64,000 nucleotides of DNA, from positions 123,699 through 187,698 of the forward strand of contig SHBV01000001.1 in NCBI GenBank assembly GCA_004211885.1. The letters run 5' to 3'. Below are positions 28,123-37,550 of this stretch, piece after piece. The stretch is from Verrucomicrobiaceae bacterium. GTDB taxonomy: Bacteria; Verrucomicrobiota; Verrucomicrobiia; Verrucomicrobiales; DEV007. Numbering within the stretch: the stretch's first letter is position 1; each line of letters begins with the position of its first letter. The position numbers and the translations under genes are program-made. The notes under the pieces were generated by a model. The model did no database searches. It saw only the letters and a list, made by a program, of their open reading frames with translations, and had not been told where the DNA came from.

Positions 28123-29106
28123 ATGAAAAGAAAGACTTTCATTATTTTATCCCTCATTGCCATTTTCTATCAAACACTGATTTCTGCACCAAGTAAAAAG
28201 GGTACTTATATTGATCCTGCTAATGTGGATGCGGATTATGCGATTCAAGGTGAGTACCGTGGTGAAGTGGAAGGTGGGGATGCAGGTGGCCAGATAATTG
28301 CTCTCGGAGATGGGAAATTTGATGTGGTCGGATATCCAGGCGGCCTTCCTGGCGATGGATGGGATGGGAATAAGGAAAACAGGATCAGAGGAAAGGGAGA
28401 GACTAAGGATGGTGTCACTAGTTTTATAATGGATACAGGAACTAAAGGATCAATTAAAGACGGTGTAATTACCATCATGAAGGATGGGGCTAAAGTAGGG
28501 AGCTTGAAACGAGTAGTACGTGAGAGTCCAACATTAGGCGCGAAGGCTCCGGAAGGTGCTGTGGTTCTTTTTGATGGAAAGGATCACGGAGCGGATCTCT
28601 GGAAAGGTGGAAGAATGAGCAAAGACGGTTTGCTGATGGAAGGATGCACTAGTAAGCAGACCTTTAGTGACTTTAAGATTCATATTGAGTTCCGCACACC
28701 ATATAAGCCCAAGGCACGAGGTCAGGGTAGAGGTAATAGCGGCTTCTACGCACACGGTCGTTATGAGGTCCAAGTGCTAGATTCTTTTGCGCTTGAAGGT
28801 CATCATAATGAATGTGGAGGAATTTACTCTACGAAGGCTCCTCTCGTAAATATGTGTTTTCCGCCTCTTACGTGGCAAACCTATGATGTCGATTTTACTG
28901 CTGCAAAGTTTAAAGATGGAAAAAAAGTAGCTAATGCAACAATGACAGTTTTGCATAACGGTGTATTGATCCATGATAAGACTGTATGTGATCACGCAAC
29001 GACTGCCTCGCCAATGAGAGAAGGTCCAGAACCTGGTCCGGTTTTTTTCCAGAATCATGGAAATCCTGTCAGATATCGCAACATTTGGGTCGTAGATAAG
29101 AAGTAA
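28123..29106 (+). CDS. DUF1080 (3-keto-disaccharide hydrolase-like) secreted protein
   Basis: The 327-residue protein has a signal peptide (1 to about 21) and an N-terminal region of about 120 residues with Gly-rich strands. The DUF1080 lectin-like domain begins VVLFDGKDH near 145 and ends VRYRNIWVVDK. Typical segments are GLLMEGC, FKIHIEFRTPY, GNSGFYAHGRYEVQVLDSF and GVLIHDKTV. Members of this group have been shown to cleave 3-keto-glycosides, which would pair with a sugar dehydrogenase. The divergent neighbour here is a PQQ-type sugar dehydrogenase, with 64 bases between starts. Confidence 0.87.
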   Translation: MKRKTFIILSLIAIFYQTLISAPSKKGTYIDPANVDADYAIQGEYRGEVEGGDAGGQIIALGDGKFDVVGYPGGLPGDGWDGNKENRIRGKGETKDGVTSFIMDTGTKGSIKDGVITIMKDGAKVGSLKRVVRESPTLGAKAPEGAVVLFDGKDHGADLWKGGRMSKDGLLMEGCTSKQTFSDFKIHIEFRTPYKPKARGQGRGNSGFYAHGRYEVQVLDSFALEGHHNECGGIYSTKAPLVNMCFPPLTWQTYDVDFTAAKFKDGKKVANATMTVLHNGVLIHDKTVCDHATTASPMREGPEPGPVFFQNHGNPVRYRNIWVVDKK

Positions 29107-29163
29107 CAAAATTATCTATCAAAGGATATCTGGGGTCGTGATCTATGAATCTGGGTATACTTT

Positions 29164-29913
29164 TTATGATAATTCATAACTGAGTATGCTCAGAGAAAAG
29201 AGTGCTGCTGTTTCTGATCGGAGTACGATTGGGCCCAAGGTCATGGGAGCGAATCCAAAATTCATAGATAGATTAATTTCCGATGGAGTGAAATCTCCTT
29301 CTGGCCCGATCAACATTAATACTGAACTGGGTTCTATTTGATCGTGAGCACCTAAATATTCGGATAATATTTCTTTGAAGTGCTTGGATTCTTTTTGGAG
29401 CGATGCTATGAGAAGTAGATCATATTCTAATTGATGAAATTGAAATAATTCTTCGGGTTTTTTAGGTATTTTAACCTCAGGCAGCCAGTTTTGTCCTGAC
29501 TGTTTGCAGGCTTCTATGGCGACTCGCTGCCATTTTTCTTGTTTTTTAAGTAGCTCATTAGAACTGATACGGACAATGCTGCGGTCCGAAATAATTGGAT
29601 AGATTTTGCTTACTCCTAACTCAGTAGATTTTTCAATAATTAGGTCCATGTTTTTGCCTTTTGGTATTGCCTGACCAAGAGCAATTTGCATTTTTGATTT
29701 GCTGGATTGAATGGGATGAGATTCTTTGAGTTGAACTTGACCTTTCTTAGCGATTTCTATTTCTGTCTGGACTTCTTGTCCTTGCCCATTAAAAGCACTG
29801 ACCTCGTCTCCTTCTTTTAAGCGCAAGACATTGAGGCAATGATGCGATTCTGATTCACATAAAATTAAATTTTTAGGGTCCCAGAATTCCGGTCTTATAT
29901 AAAATCTAGGCAT
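29164..29913 (-). CDS. rsmE: 16S rRNA (uracil(1498)-N3)-methyltransferase
   Basis: RsmE methylates U1498 of 16S rRNA. The 249-residue product has a PUA-like N-terminus (HHCLNVLRLKEGDEV). The SPOUT core includes QAIPKGKNMDLIIEKSTELG and WQRVAIEACKQSGQNWLPEV. The SAM knot is LMLIGPEGDFTPSEI followed by LGPIVLRSETAALFSL. All are diagnostic. It follows dnaJ by 25 bases, and dnaJ-rsmE linkage is common in several phyla. Confidence 0.95.
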   Translation of the reverse strand: MPRFYIRPEFWDPKNLILCESESHHCLNVLRLKEGDEVSAFNGQGQEVQTEIEIAKKGQVQLKESHPIQSSKSKMQIALGQAIPKGKNMDLIIEKSTELGVSKIYPIISDRSIVRISSNELLKKQEKWQRVAIEACKQSGQNWLPEVKIPKKPEELFQFHQLEYDLLLIASLQKESKHFKEILSEYLGAHDQIEPSSVLMLIGPEGDFTPSEINLSMNFGFAPMTLGPIVLRSETAALFSLSILSYELS

Positions 29914-29938
29914 TGAATACTATTCAGAATGAATCAGA

Positions 29939-31066
29939 TCATTTGAAGAATCGTTTGGCTTTCTCAAAGAAGCCTTCTCGGATAGGAGAATTTTTTGTTC
30001 CTATAGAATTGGCAAATTGATTGAGAAGATCTTTCTGGTCCTTATTTAACTTTATAGGTATTTCTACCTGCAGTTGAACATGAAGGTCTCCTCTTTGTGA
30101 GGAATTAAGAAATTGGACCCCTCGATTTTTCATTCGGAAAACAGTAGAATTTTGCGTTCCTGGAGGAATTTTTATTGATGCTTTTCCCTCTAAGGTCGGA
30201 ACTTCAAGTTCTCCACCCAGTGCAGCGATCGTAAAGGGCACCGGCACTTCACAGTAAAGGTCATTGTCTTCACGTTCAAATATATCGTGCTCACGGATAT
30301 GTATAACGACGTAGAGGTCACCGGAAGGCCCTCCACGCAAACCCGCTTCTCCGTTCCCTGATGAGCGGATACGAGATCCATGGGCAATTCCTGCAGGAAC
30401 TTTTAATTTAATTCGAGTCAGTTCCTCTGATCTTCCTTCTCCCCTGCATTCAGGGCATGGATCTTTAATAATTTGTCCGGTCCCTCCGCAATCTGGACAG
30501 GCCTGTTGGACTTGAAAAAATCCTCGCGATGATATGACCTGTCCGTGCCCATCGCAGGTGTTGCATGAACTTGTCCCTGAACCACTCGATGATCCTGAAC
30601 CATTGCATTTTTTACAGGTTATAGGTTTTGCCAGTTCGAGTTCTTTGACTGTACCAATTGCAGCATCCTCAAGAGTAATTTGTAGATCATACCTTAGATC
30701 AGAACCTCTATTATTACTTGTTCTGCTACGTCTCCTACTATTTCCGAAGAGTTCTTCGAATATACCGCCGCCGCCACCGCCGCCACCAAAGACTTCCTTG
30801 AATATATCAAATGGATCTCCTCCCCTCGATCTGCCCGGACCAGAAAAAGCAGAGTGCCCGTACTGGTCATAAGTGCTTCTCTTGTCCTCATCACTTAATA
30901 TTTCATAAGCTTCACTTACTTCCTTGAAACGTTCTTCTGCTGACGGATCATCCGGATTCTTGTCAGGATGATGTTCTACAGCTGCTTTCCTATAAGCTTT
31001 TTTGATCTCAGAAGCACTTGCATTTTTGTTAACTCCAAGAACTTCGTAGTAATCACGTTTAGACAT
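29939..31066 (-). CDS. dnaJ: Chaperone protein DnaJ
   Basis: DnaJ delivers substrates to DnaK and stimulates its ATPase. The 375-residue product has the J domain ([20 protein letters not shown], with HPD in EHHPDKNP). A Gly/Phe region with a run of seven glycines follows. The four zinc repeats are [24 protein letters not shown] and CPECRGEG, then two C-terminal beta domains. All are intact. It lies behind grpE (56 bases). dnaK is not in the window, and I saw no CIRCE inverted repeat upstream of grpE. Confidence 0.96.
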   Translation of the reverse strand: MSKRDYYEVLGVNKNASASEIKKAYRKAAVEHHPDKNPDDPSAEERFKEVSEAYEILSDEDKRSTYDQYGHSAFSGPGRSRGGDPFDIFKEVFGGGGGGGGIFEELFGNSRRRSRTSNNRGSDLRYDLQITLEDAAIGTVKELELAKPITCKKCNGSGSSSGSGTSSCNTCDGHGQVISSRGFFQVQQACPDCGGTGQIIKDPCPECRGEGRSEELTRIKLKVPAGIAHGSRIRSSGNGEAGLRGGPSGDLYVVIHIREHDIFEREDNDLYCEVPVPFTIAALGGELEVPTLEGKASIKIPPGTQNSTVFRMKNRGVQFLNSSQRGDLHVQLQVEIPIKLNKDQKDLLNQFANSIGTKNSPIREGFFEKAKRFFK

Positions 31067-31122
31067 CCAATATTTATTTTATTGTTAGTTAAGGATTAAG
31101 GTAAAAAAGTTGACGGATGTGA

Positions 31123-31764
31123 TTAAGTGTCTTCTTCATCAATTGATTCGGAATCTTTTTCTGGTCCTTTTGAAACTATAACGTTTGCTGCACGCAACAG
31201 TCTATCATGAAGTTTATACCCTTTTCGTATTTGGGTAATAATATTACCTTCGGGTATATCATCCTTGGCTTCCTGTGAAATTGCTTCATGTATATTAGGA
31301 TCAAATGGCTGACCGATGGCAGAGATTTCTGTGGCTCCTTGTGTTGAAATAAATTCTTCCAACTGCTTTTGAACCATTTCCATGCCCTTAGTAATTATAG
31401 ATTCAGAGTCTTCTAATTTAGCTGCGTCGAGACCCATTTGAAAACTGTCAATGACTGGTAATAATTCACAAAGCAATCCACTATTAGCAAACTTAATGGC
31501 GTCCGTTTTATCTCTTGCCATACGTTTGCGATAATTGTCCAGTTCTGCCTGATTCCTAGCCGCGATGTCCTTCCAGTGCTCTGCTTGCTTGAGTGCTTCT
31601 GTTAAAGGGTCTTTGGGTTCTTTTTCTTTTTTTGATTTTTGTTCATTGGAATCATCTAACTCCTCTTTAAAGTTTTCAGCTTTATCTACATCAATAGACA
31701 ATTCCTCCTCCTCTGTAGGATTAATTTTGGCCTGATCTTTGTTCTTTTTTGATTCTTTGCTCAT
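31123..31764 (-). CDS. grpE: Nucleotide exchange factor GrpE
   Basis: GrpE releases ADP from DnaK. The 213-residue product has a long charged N-terminus (Lys/Glu-rich, about 1-55). The helical segment contains KDIAARNQAELDNYRKRMAR, followed by LCELLPVIDSFQMGLDAA. The beta domain contains GQPFDPNIHEAIS and QIRKGYKLHDRLLRAANVIV. All match the family. It is between the phosphatase gene and dnaJ on the same strand. Confidence 0.95.
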   Translation of the reverse strand: MSKESKKNKDQAKINPTEEEELSIDVDKAENFKEELDDSNEQKSKKEKEPKDPLTEALKQAEHWKDIAARNQAELDNYRKRMARDKTDAIKFANSGLLCELLPVIDSFQMGLDAAKLEDSESIITKGMEMVQKQLEEFISTQGATEISAIGQPFDPNIHEAISQEAKDDIPEGNIITQIRKGYKLHDRLLRAANVIVSKGPEKDSESIDEEDT

Positions 31765-31855
31765 TATATATGGGCATTAGTTATTGTGGGCGCGCATTAT
31801 ACCCGATAATTTAAAAATATCTAAAAAAGGTATTTCTTTTCTTTATACAAAGACT

Positions 31856-33301
31856 TTATGTTTTTTCTATTGCAATAAGTGTGATGTCATCATTTTGCGC
31901 AACATTACTAGCAAATATGTTAACGGATTCTTGTATTTCATTAATGACATTTCTAGCTCCTTTTGGTGCAGCACTGATTAGCGTTTTGTGTAGTCTTTGA
32001 ATTCCGAATTCTTCTCCCCGGATATCGGAAGCTTCATTTACTCCGTCAGTGTATAGTAGAAGAATATCACCTCTTTCCAGTTGGATTTCATGATTTTTGA
32101 TGGCATTATTGAAAACATTTCCCGAATCAATACCGATAGCTATTCCTGGGCTTTGAACAGAATCAGCAATTTTCGCATCGGCTCTAAAGTGCAGGGGCGC
32201 ATCGTGTCCTGCTCTGGCTAGAGCTATTTTACCGGTTCCTTTTTCCAAGATGAGAAATGCTAGACTAATGAACATATCTTCGCGGATGTCAGGAAATAGC
32301 TGTTCATTCACGCGGCGCAAAACCTCTGCGGGGCAGAGAGTATTTATTGCATTGGCCCGAACAACACTCCTACACATGGCAGTTATTAATGATGCGGGCA
32401 CGCCTTTTCCTGACACATCAGCAATGACTACAGCTAAGTGATCATCATTGATTTCAAAGAAATCAAAATAGTCTCCGCTAACTATTCTTGCGGGGACATT
32501 GAGGCCCATGATTTTATAGCCCTCTAGTTTTGGTGATTCTGATGGTAACAGGATGCGTTGGACTTCGCTAGCCGTATTCAGTTCCTTTTCTAGATTCTTT
32601 TTTTCTACTGCTTCAAGGTGAACGATTGAATTGCCTAACGCGAATGCTGACTGCTCGGCAATGGATTGAAAAACTTCAAAATCGTTTTCTGTGAAATTTT
32701 CTCCGCCAGCTTCATTAGCCACTGCTAATATTCCGAGCTCTTTGTCTCCATAGCATAGAGGAGCAATTATAGTTGAAACGCCGTAATGAATTTTTTTGTC
32801 TGCATTTTTGAAGTGTGGATTAGTTCCAATGTTCTGAATATTTAATAATTTCCTTGCTCTTAAAGCCTCACCAAAAGGACCCCAATCTTTTCCTATGCTT
32901 GTGAGCCGTCGGTAGCTATTAATTGTATTTGGTACTTTTTCTGATTGCTCTGCTATGTGAGATGGAACAGGAATCAGCATGGGACAAGCTTCACTTTGGT
33001 ATTCAGAAACTAAATTATCTTTGCTCTTATCGAGTAAATATAAAGCAGCGCCATGAGCATCAACTACCATAGCTGCACCACGAACAATGGTACGGTGCAG
33101 GGTGCCAGGATTAGTTCCCCCTTCCTGAGTGAGAGTCTCTCCTAGACTCTTAAGAAAGTCGAACATGCGGAGCTCTTCTTTTTCAATGTCGTTACGTTGA
33201 CGCTTGAGCTCATTTATAATTTTCTGATATCGGCAAATATAGATAAAACAAACAACCGCTATGGTGAGGGAGACTAATAGCGTTACGATGGTTGTTGTCA
33301 T
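31856..33301 (-). CDS. GAF-domain SpoIIE/RsbU-type protein phosphatase
   Basis: The 481-residue protein has one N-terminal membrane helix (about 2-24), a short helical linker and a GAF domain (about 60-215). A C-terminal PP2C-like SpoIIE phosphatase covers about 245-480. Phosphatase motifs are SGDYFDFFEI, VVIADVSGKGVPASL, LARAGHDAPL and ILLLYTDGVNEASD, which hold the metal-binding Asp residues. Such enzymes dephosphorylate STAS anti-sigma antagonists in partner-switching systems. A STAS gene lies 20 bases upstream on the same strand, its likely substrate. The GAF ligand is unknown. No switch kinase (RsbW-like) is seen nearby. Confidence 0.9.
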   Translation of the reverse strand: MTTTIVTLLVSLTIAVVCFIYICRYQKIINELKRQRNDIEKEELRMFDFLKSLGETLTQEGGTNPGTLHRTIVRGAAMVVDAHGAALYLLDKSKDNLVSEYQSEACPMLIPVPSHIAEQSEKVPNTINSYRRLTSIGKDWGPFGEALRARKLLNIQNIGTNPHFKNADKKIHYGVSTIIAPLCYGDKELGILAVANEAGGENFTENDFEVFQSIAEQSAFALGNSIVHLEAVEKKNLEKELNTASEVQRILLPSESPKLEGYKIMGLNVPARIVSGDYFDFFEINDDHLAVVIADVSGKGVPASLITAMCRSVVRANAINTLCPAEVLRRVNEQLFPDIREDMFISLAFLILEKGTGKIALARAGHDAPLHFRADAKIADSVQSPGIAIGIDSGNVFNNAIKNHEIQLERGDILLLYTDGVNEASDIRGEEFGIQRLHKTLISAAPKGARNVINEIQESVNIFASNVAQNDDITLIAIEKT

Positions 33302-33321
33302 GATCGTAAGCGATTATTACT

Positions 33322-33885
33322 TCAGTTTGAAGCAGATTGCTCTCCCAGTTCTTGTTCGAGATAATGAATGACGTCCTTGAACCTTGGGACATTATCTTTA
33401 TTTGCCTTTGAAAGGTCTCGATGTGCTTCGAGCGATTGTTGAATATTTTCTTCTTTGCTCATCTCGGTAATATTCAAGTAATGGCTGTTTTGAATATGGT
33501 TTGATATTTTATTTCTAATTTCCGTCCAAGAATTGCCTTCAGTGTCTAATTTTAATAAGAGATCAATGCCCAGACTTACAAGGAGCTGTGTGTTACGAGA
33601 ATTGGCGTTAATGATCTCAAGATTTGTTTGGTTTTGGGTGCCTAATAATTTCTTTATTCCGACAATTGTCCCCATGAATGTAGAGTCCATGACCGGGCAA
33701 TTTTCCAAATCAATGACAAATTGCTTCGAACCTCGATTTATCATTAAAGTTGCGAATTCCTTTACGCCGTGACTGTTTTGAAATGATCCTTTGCCTTCGA
33801 CACGAATCCACACTACTCCGTTCTGGAGTTGTCCAACATAGATAGGTGCAACCGGATTCACGTGAAGATTAGAAAACCAGTTCAA
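33322..33885 (-). CDS. STAS-domain anti-sigma factor antagonist-like protein
   Basis: The 187-residue protein has a STAS domain at about 20-120. Its switch loop reads CPVMDSTFMGTIVGIKK, with the Ser that is phosphorylated in SpoIIAA/RsbV proteins in the usual DST context. A helical C-terminal extension of about 60 residues with an acidic end (HYLEQELGEQSASN) is unusual for a simple RsbV. It probably acts with the phosphatase encoded 20 bases downstream. The output, sigma factor or other, cannot be read from the window. Confidence 0.85.
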   Translation of the reverse strand: MNWFSNLHVNPVAPIYVGQLQNGVVWIRVEGKGSFQNSHGVKEFATLMINRGSKQFVIDLENCPVMDSTFMGTIVGIKKLLGTQNQTNLEIINANSRNTQLLVSLGIDLLLKLDTEGNSWTEIRNKISNHIQNSHYLNITEMSKEENIQQSLEAHRDLSKANKDNVPRFKDVIHYLEQELGEQSASN

Positions 33886-33973
33886 AGAAAAGCCTATGCG
33901 ACAAGATAGGCAAGGGGAATCATTCTAAGTTTGCTTTTTTTGGCTAATGAAAAGGCGTGTAGAGAATATAATT

Positions 33974-34447
33974 TTACCAAAGGTAGGATTGGTCGCTGGC
34001 AATGATTTGATCCTTTCGAAGAATTAGAACACGCCAAGCAGTCACTTTTCCTTTACTTTGATATTCCTTTCCTGTGACTTTGAACCTAGTTTTGTTCTTT
34101 GTTTTTGGATTCAAAGCTTTAACTTCGCTATAATAAATCTTTGAGCCTGTCTTTTTCTGACGATATTCAAATCTTATAGTTACTGGACTATGCGAGGGAT
34201 CTGTCCACCAAAAGACGTAGTAGTGCCCCGCTCTCTGTTTTCTCTCTTTTTCAGTGATTGCTCCATGCAAAAAATGAAGTTGTTCAAATCGGACCATAGG
34301 ATCCGGAGAATTAATCTCTTTCTCAGGGTCCAGGTGAAAATATTTGGAATTAGTGATTTTGGTTTTGCTGGTCAAGGAGTGACATCCCGAATTCAACACA
34401 ATCACTAAGATGACAGCACAAAATCTGAGTAATAAATTTGTCTGCAT
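33974..34447 (-). CDS. Unknown small lipoprotein
   Basis: I do not recognise a family. From the ATG at 34447 the 157-residue product has a lipoprotein signal with lipobox LNSGC and the lipidated Cys near residue 22. The mature part is strand-rich and basic: GHYYVFWWTDPSHSPVTIRF, SKIYYSEVKALNPKTKNKTR and WRVLILRKDQIIASDQSY. This resembles a single beta-sandwich. A longer start at 34465 would push the signal inward, so I chose 34447. It is on the same strand as the STAS gene, 88 bases upstream of it. Confidence 0.7.
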   Translation of the reverse strand: MQTNLLLRFCAVILVIVLNSGCHSLTSKTKITNSKYFHLDPEKEINSPDPMVRFEQLHFLHGAITEKERKQRAGHYYVFWWTDPSHSPVTIRFEYRQKKTGSKIYYSEVKALNPKTKNKTRFKVTGKEYQSKGKVTAWRVLILRKDQIIASDQSYLW

Positions 34448-34676
34448 GTCAATAATTTGGGCCAATCCTTAATAAGTTCACTACTCTCATCTGTCAATTC
34501 GCATGCGGCATAACAGTCTAGTTATTTTAGGTTAATTCATTGTTTTTGCTTTTTTTAGATACAAAAAAGTGGCATTCATCACAAGACAATTAGTTAAGTT
34601 TACCTTATTATTTATATTAGTTATCATTTTATTTCGGTTAATGGGCAATCTTTTTTGCGCTCTGACCAGTTAATAT

Positions 34677-35600
34677 ATGGAAAGCTTACAACGCAAAATA
34701 GTTGATGATTTACTCGTTTCTTATCAGGAAGTGGGTGGCATTAACCGTATTGACAGTGCCAATTTGCCCTCAAGGCCAGCCGTTGCGGGGCTCTGCGAAG
34801 ATTTACTAAGGCTCGTTTTCCCAGGTTTCCTAGAAACCGATGCCATTGAATCAGAAAATCTTGAGAAGGAAACTAGTCAGGTAGTTTCGCAAATTCTTTT
34901 GACCTTATCGAAAGAGATAAATAGGAGTCTGAGACTTGCATCTGATGATTCTAAAGAAATTCGAGAAGAATCCCCTGATGATTTAGCGTGTCGTTTCTTA
35001 TCTGAATTACCCAGACTAAGGAGTGTACTGCGAACGGATGTGGAGGCTGCTTACGACGGCGATCCAGCAGCAAAAAGTTTTGAAGAAATCATCCTTGCTT
35101 ACCCATGCCTCGAAGCAATTGCGATTCAGAGGATGGCACATGTTTTATATTCTCTGAGTATTCCTTTTATACCCAGAATGATGACAGAGTGGGCTCATTC
35201 GAAAACTGGTATTGATATTCATCCAGGGGCACAGATAGGCTCTCATTTTTTTATTGATCATGGGACCGGAGTTGTGGTTGGCGAGACTTGCGTGATAGGC
35301 AGTCATGTTAAGCTTTATCATGGAGTTACATTGGGTGCCCGTAGTTTCCCCAAAGATGGTGATGGTAATCCAATAAAGGGCATCAAGCGTCATCCTAACG
35401 TTGAAGATGATGTCGTTATTTATCCGGGAGCAACTATTCTTGGTGGTGAGACTGTGATTGGAGCGCGCAGTACTATAGGTGCCAATGCGTTTATAATGAA
35501 CAGTATTGAGGAAGATTCTCTAGTGGCTTTGTCCGAAGTCGAGCACGACATCAAAAATAAAAAAATTCATCGGGAGGCTGAAAAAGATGAGAGGTCCTGA
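34677..35600 (+). CDS. cysE: Serine O-acetyltransferase
   Basis: This enzyme acetylates serine to O-acetylserine, the first step of cysteine synthesis. The 307-residue protein has an N-terminal helical domain (1 to about 165). The left-handed hexapeptide repeat region follows: GIDIHPGAQIGSHFFIDHGT, VVGETCVIGSHVKLYHGVTL and IYPGATILGGETVIGARSTI. The catalytic His (DHGTG) and the HxG motif are present. The length and long N-terminus match the EpsC-type rather than the E. coli CysE. The next gene starts 14 bases before its stop. Confidence 0.9.
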   Translation: MESLQRKIVDDLLVSYQEVGGINRIDSANLPSRPAVAGLCEDLLRLVFPGFLETDAIESENLEKETSQVVSQILLTLSKEINRSLRLASDDSKEIREESPDDLACRFLSELPRLRSVLRTDVEAAYDGDPAAKSFEEIILAYPCLEAIAIQRMAHVLYSLSIPFIPRMMTEWAHSKTGIDIHPGAQIGSHFFIDHGTGVVVGETCVIGSHVKLYHGVTLGARSFPKDGDGNPIKGIKRHPNVEDDVVIYPGATILGGETVIGARSTIGANAFIMNSIEEDSLVALSEVEHDIKNKKIHREAEKDERS

Positions 35601-36312
35601 ATATCATCAGCTCAGGCTTGGCCTTCCAAGTAATTTGAGTAAGGGCACTTCGAATCGAATGAGGCATTCTCGACCCTCATCACGAAGGTCTCAATCAAAT
35701 GGAATGCTTTTTGATTTATTTGAGATAACTAGACCGGCACCAAGGAAGAAAATAGCACGTGGCCGAGGATTAAAATTTGATAATGAATTGACTGAGAAGT
35801 GTAGGATAAGGGCAAGTGTGCTGGGCCTTGATCCATTAGCTGACCAGATCAAAGTGTTTTGGAATCTAAGGTTAAGCTCAACGGCCGGTCTTGCTCATCA
35901 TATTAATGCTCAAATTGATTTAAATCCTAGGTTAGAGAGATTTGCTCCTGAAGAACCAGAGAGGACTCTTTTACACGAACTGGCACATTTGATTGCACAT
36001 TTTCGAGCCTCGGGCCGGAGAATTCAGCCGCATGGTCAAGAATGGCAAAGTGCATGTTCAGAACTTGGAATTCCAGGAGAGAAGCGATGCCATGACCTTC
36101 CCCTTGCAAATAGAGTCATTAAACGAAAGTTAGCTTATCGGTGCCGCTGCTGTGGAATCATAGTTCCAAGAGTTCGTAAGCTGAGTCGAGATTCTGCTTG
36201 TTATCCATGTTGCCAAAAGTATAACAGCGGAGGATACAGTAGACGTTTTCTTCTAGAGAAAATATCGATCAAGGAAGCAAAGTTACTGGCTCCAGAGCAT
36301 AATTGGGCATGA
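35587..36312 (+). CDS. SprT-like zinc metalloprotease-domain protein
   Basis: The 241-residue protein has an Arg-rich N-terminus of about 55 residues. The SprT-like domain follows, with the zinc motif LLHELAHLIAHF (HExxH) near 128-139 and the later ligand HGQEWQSAC. A C-terminal zinc ribbon reads CRCCG then CYPCC. SprT/Spartan-type proteins cut DNA-protein crosslinks in eukaryotes; bacterial roles are unclear. It overlaps cysE by 14 bases in another frame, so the two are coupled. The extended basic N-terminus could aid DNA binding, which is inference. Confidence 0.83.
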   Translation: MRGPEYHQLRLGLPSNLSKGTSNRMRHSRPSSRRSQSNGMLFDLFEITRPAPRKKIARGRGLKFDNELTEKCRIRASVLGLDPLADQIKVFWNLRLSSTAGLAHHINAQIDLNPRLERFAPEEPERTLLHELAHLIAHFRASGRRIQPHGQEWQSACSELGIPGEKRCHDLPLANRVIKRKLAYRCRCCGIIVPRVRKLSRDSACYPCCQKYNSGGYSRRFLLEKISIKEAKLLAPEHNWA

Positions 36313-36446
36313 ATGGATGAGTTCATTTCATTGATCGGGTTCTATTTGCCAACAAAAAATCATTCACAATATATTGGTAATAATGCAGATTTTTTTGCTA
36401 TTTAGATTATTGCCTTATTAATTGAGCAAGGCTTATCCTATTTACT

Positions 36447-37544
36447 ATGCAAGAAAATAATCGAAGACAATTCCTTAAATCTACTGTTGCTGCTGGTGCT
36501 GGTTTTGCATTAATTGATCCTCCATCAGTGGCTCAAGGCAATTTGAAAATAAAAAAGAAAATTGCACTTGGATATGACAATTTTGCTGTTCGTGCGATGG
36601 GCTGGAAAGCTCAAGAACTGATCGGTTATGCAGCAAAATTAAAATGTGATACTTTATTTATCACCGACTTTGGTCCTCTCGAAAAATTAGATGATCAAAA
36701 ATATCTTACAAATATATCTAAACTAGCAACAGATAGTGGTGTGAAGATTTTACTTGGATCTTGGTCAATTTGTCCAACAGCCGGGAGTTTTAAGAAAGAT
36801 TGGGGTACTGCTGACGAGCATTTAAAGCTTGGAGTAAGAATGGCAAAAGCTCTGGGTTCACCAGCCTTTAGAGTTATTCTTGGTAATATGAGGGATCGTT
36901 TAAGTGAGGGAGGAATTGAAGCAAGAATTGCTGACACTGTTAAAGTGTTGAAAAGAAACAAGACTTATTGTGTTGATCATGGTGTGAAAATTGCCATGGA
37001 AAACCATGCGGGCGATATGCATTCGACTGAGCTTGTAACATTAATTGAGGAGGCTGGAAGTGATTTTGTGGGGGCTAATATGGACTCAGGAAATGCGATT
37101 TGGACACTGGAAGATCCTATCGAGAATCTTAGAAATCTTGGAAAATATGCGATTACTACGAGTCTGCGTGATACTGCTCTCTGGGAAAGTGAAAATGGAG
37201 TGACTGCGCAGTGGACGGCAATGGGTGAGGGTACAGTTGATTTGAAGTCTTATTTCGAATTGTATTCCAAGCTTTGTCCTGACACCGCAGTCAATATTGA
37301 GACCATTTCTGGGTTCAATCGTGAACTGAAAATTAAAGATGAAAGTTTCTGGAAAGCTTGGCCAAAAGGTAAGCCAGCAGGTTATGATAAATTCATTACC
37401 CTTGCAAAGAAGGGAGAGCCTCGCAAAGCATGGAAAGCTCCTAAAGGAGTTGAAAAAAAGAAGGCTGATAGGGATTATCAGAGAAGTGAAATTGCTAGAA
37501 GTATTCGATACTGTAAGGAAAATCTAGGGCTCGGATTAAATTGA
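36447..37544 (+). CDS. Tat-exported sugar phosphate isomerase/epimerase-like TIM-barrel protein
   Basis: The 365-residue protein begins with a twin-arginine signal (NNRRQFLKSTVAAGAGFALI), so it is likely exported folded. The barrel resembles the xylose isomerase-like AP_endonuc_2 family: GWKAQELIGYAAKLKCDTLF, AFRVILGN, IAMENHAGDMHSTEL with a metal-ligand Glu, GANMDSGNAI with an Asp, and a late Glu in NIETISGF. Exported members of this group are abundant in Verrucomicrobia and Planctomycetes and may act on keto-sugars. The substrate is unknown. It stands alone with a promoter region at 36313-36446. Confidence 0.82.
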   Translation: MQENNRRQFLKSTVAAGAGFALIDPPSVAQGNLKIKKKIALGYDNFAVRAMGWKAQELIGYAAKLKCDTLFITDFGPLEKLDDQKYLTNISKLATDSGVKILLGSWSICPTAGSFKKDWGTADEHLKLGVRMAKALGSPAFRVILGNMRDRLSEGGIEARIADTVKVLKRNKTYCVDHGVKIAMENHAGDMHSTELVTLIEEAGSDFVGANMDSGNAIWTLEDPIENLRNLGKYAITTSLRDTALWESENGVTAQWTAMGEGTVDLKSYFELYSKLCPDTAVNIETISGFNRELKIKDESFWKAWPKGKPAGYDKFITLAKKGEPRKAWKAPKGVEKKKADRDYQRSEIARSIRYCKENLGLGLN

Positions 37545-37550
37545 CTTACA

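Noticed and set aside
31765..31855. CIRCE/HrcA operator before grpE
   Set aside because: No TTAGCACTC-type inverted repeat is present.
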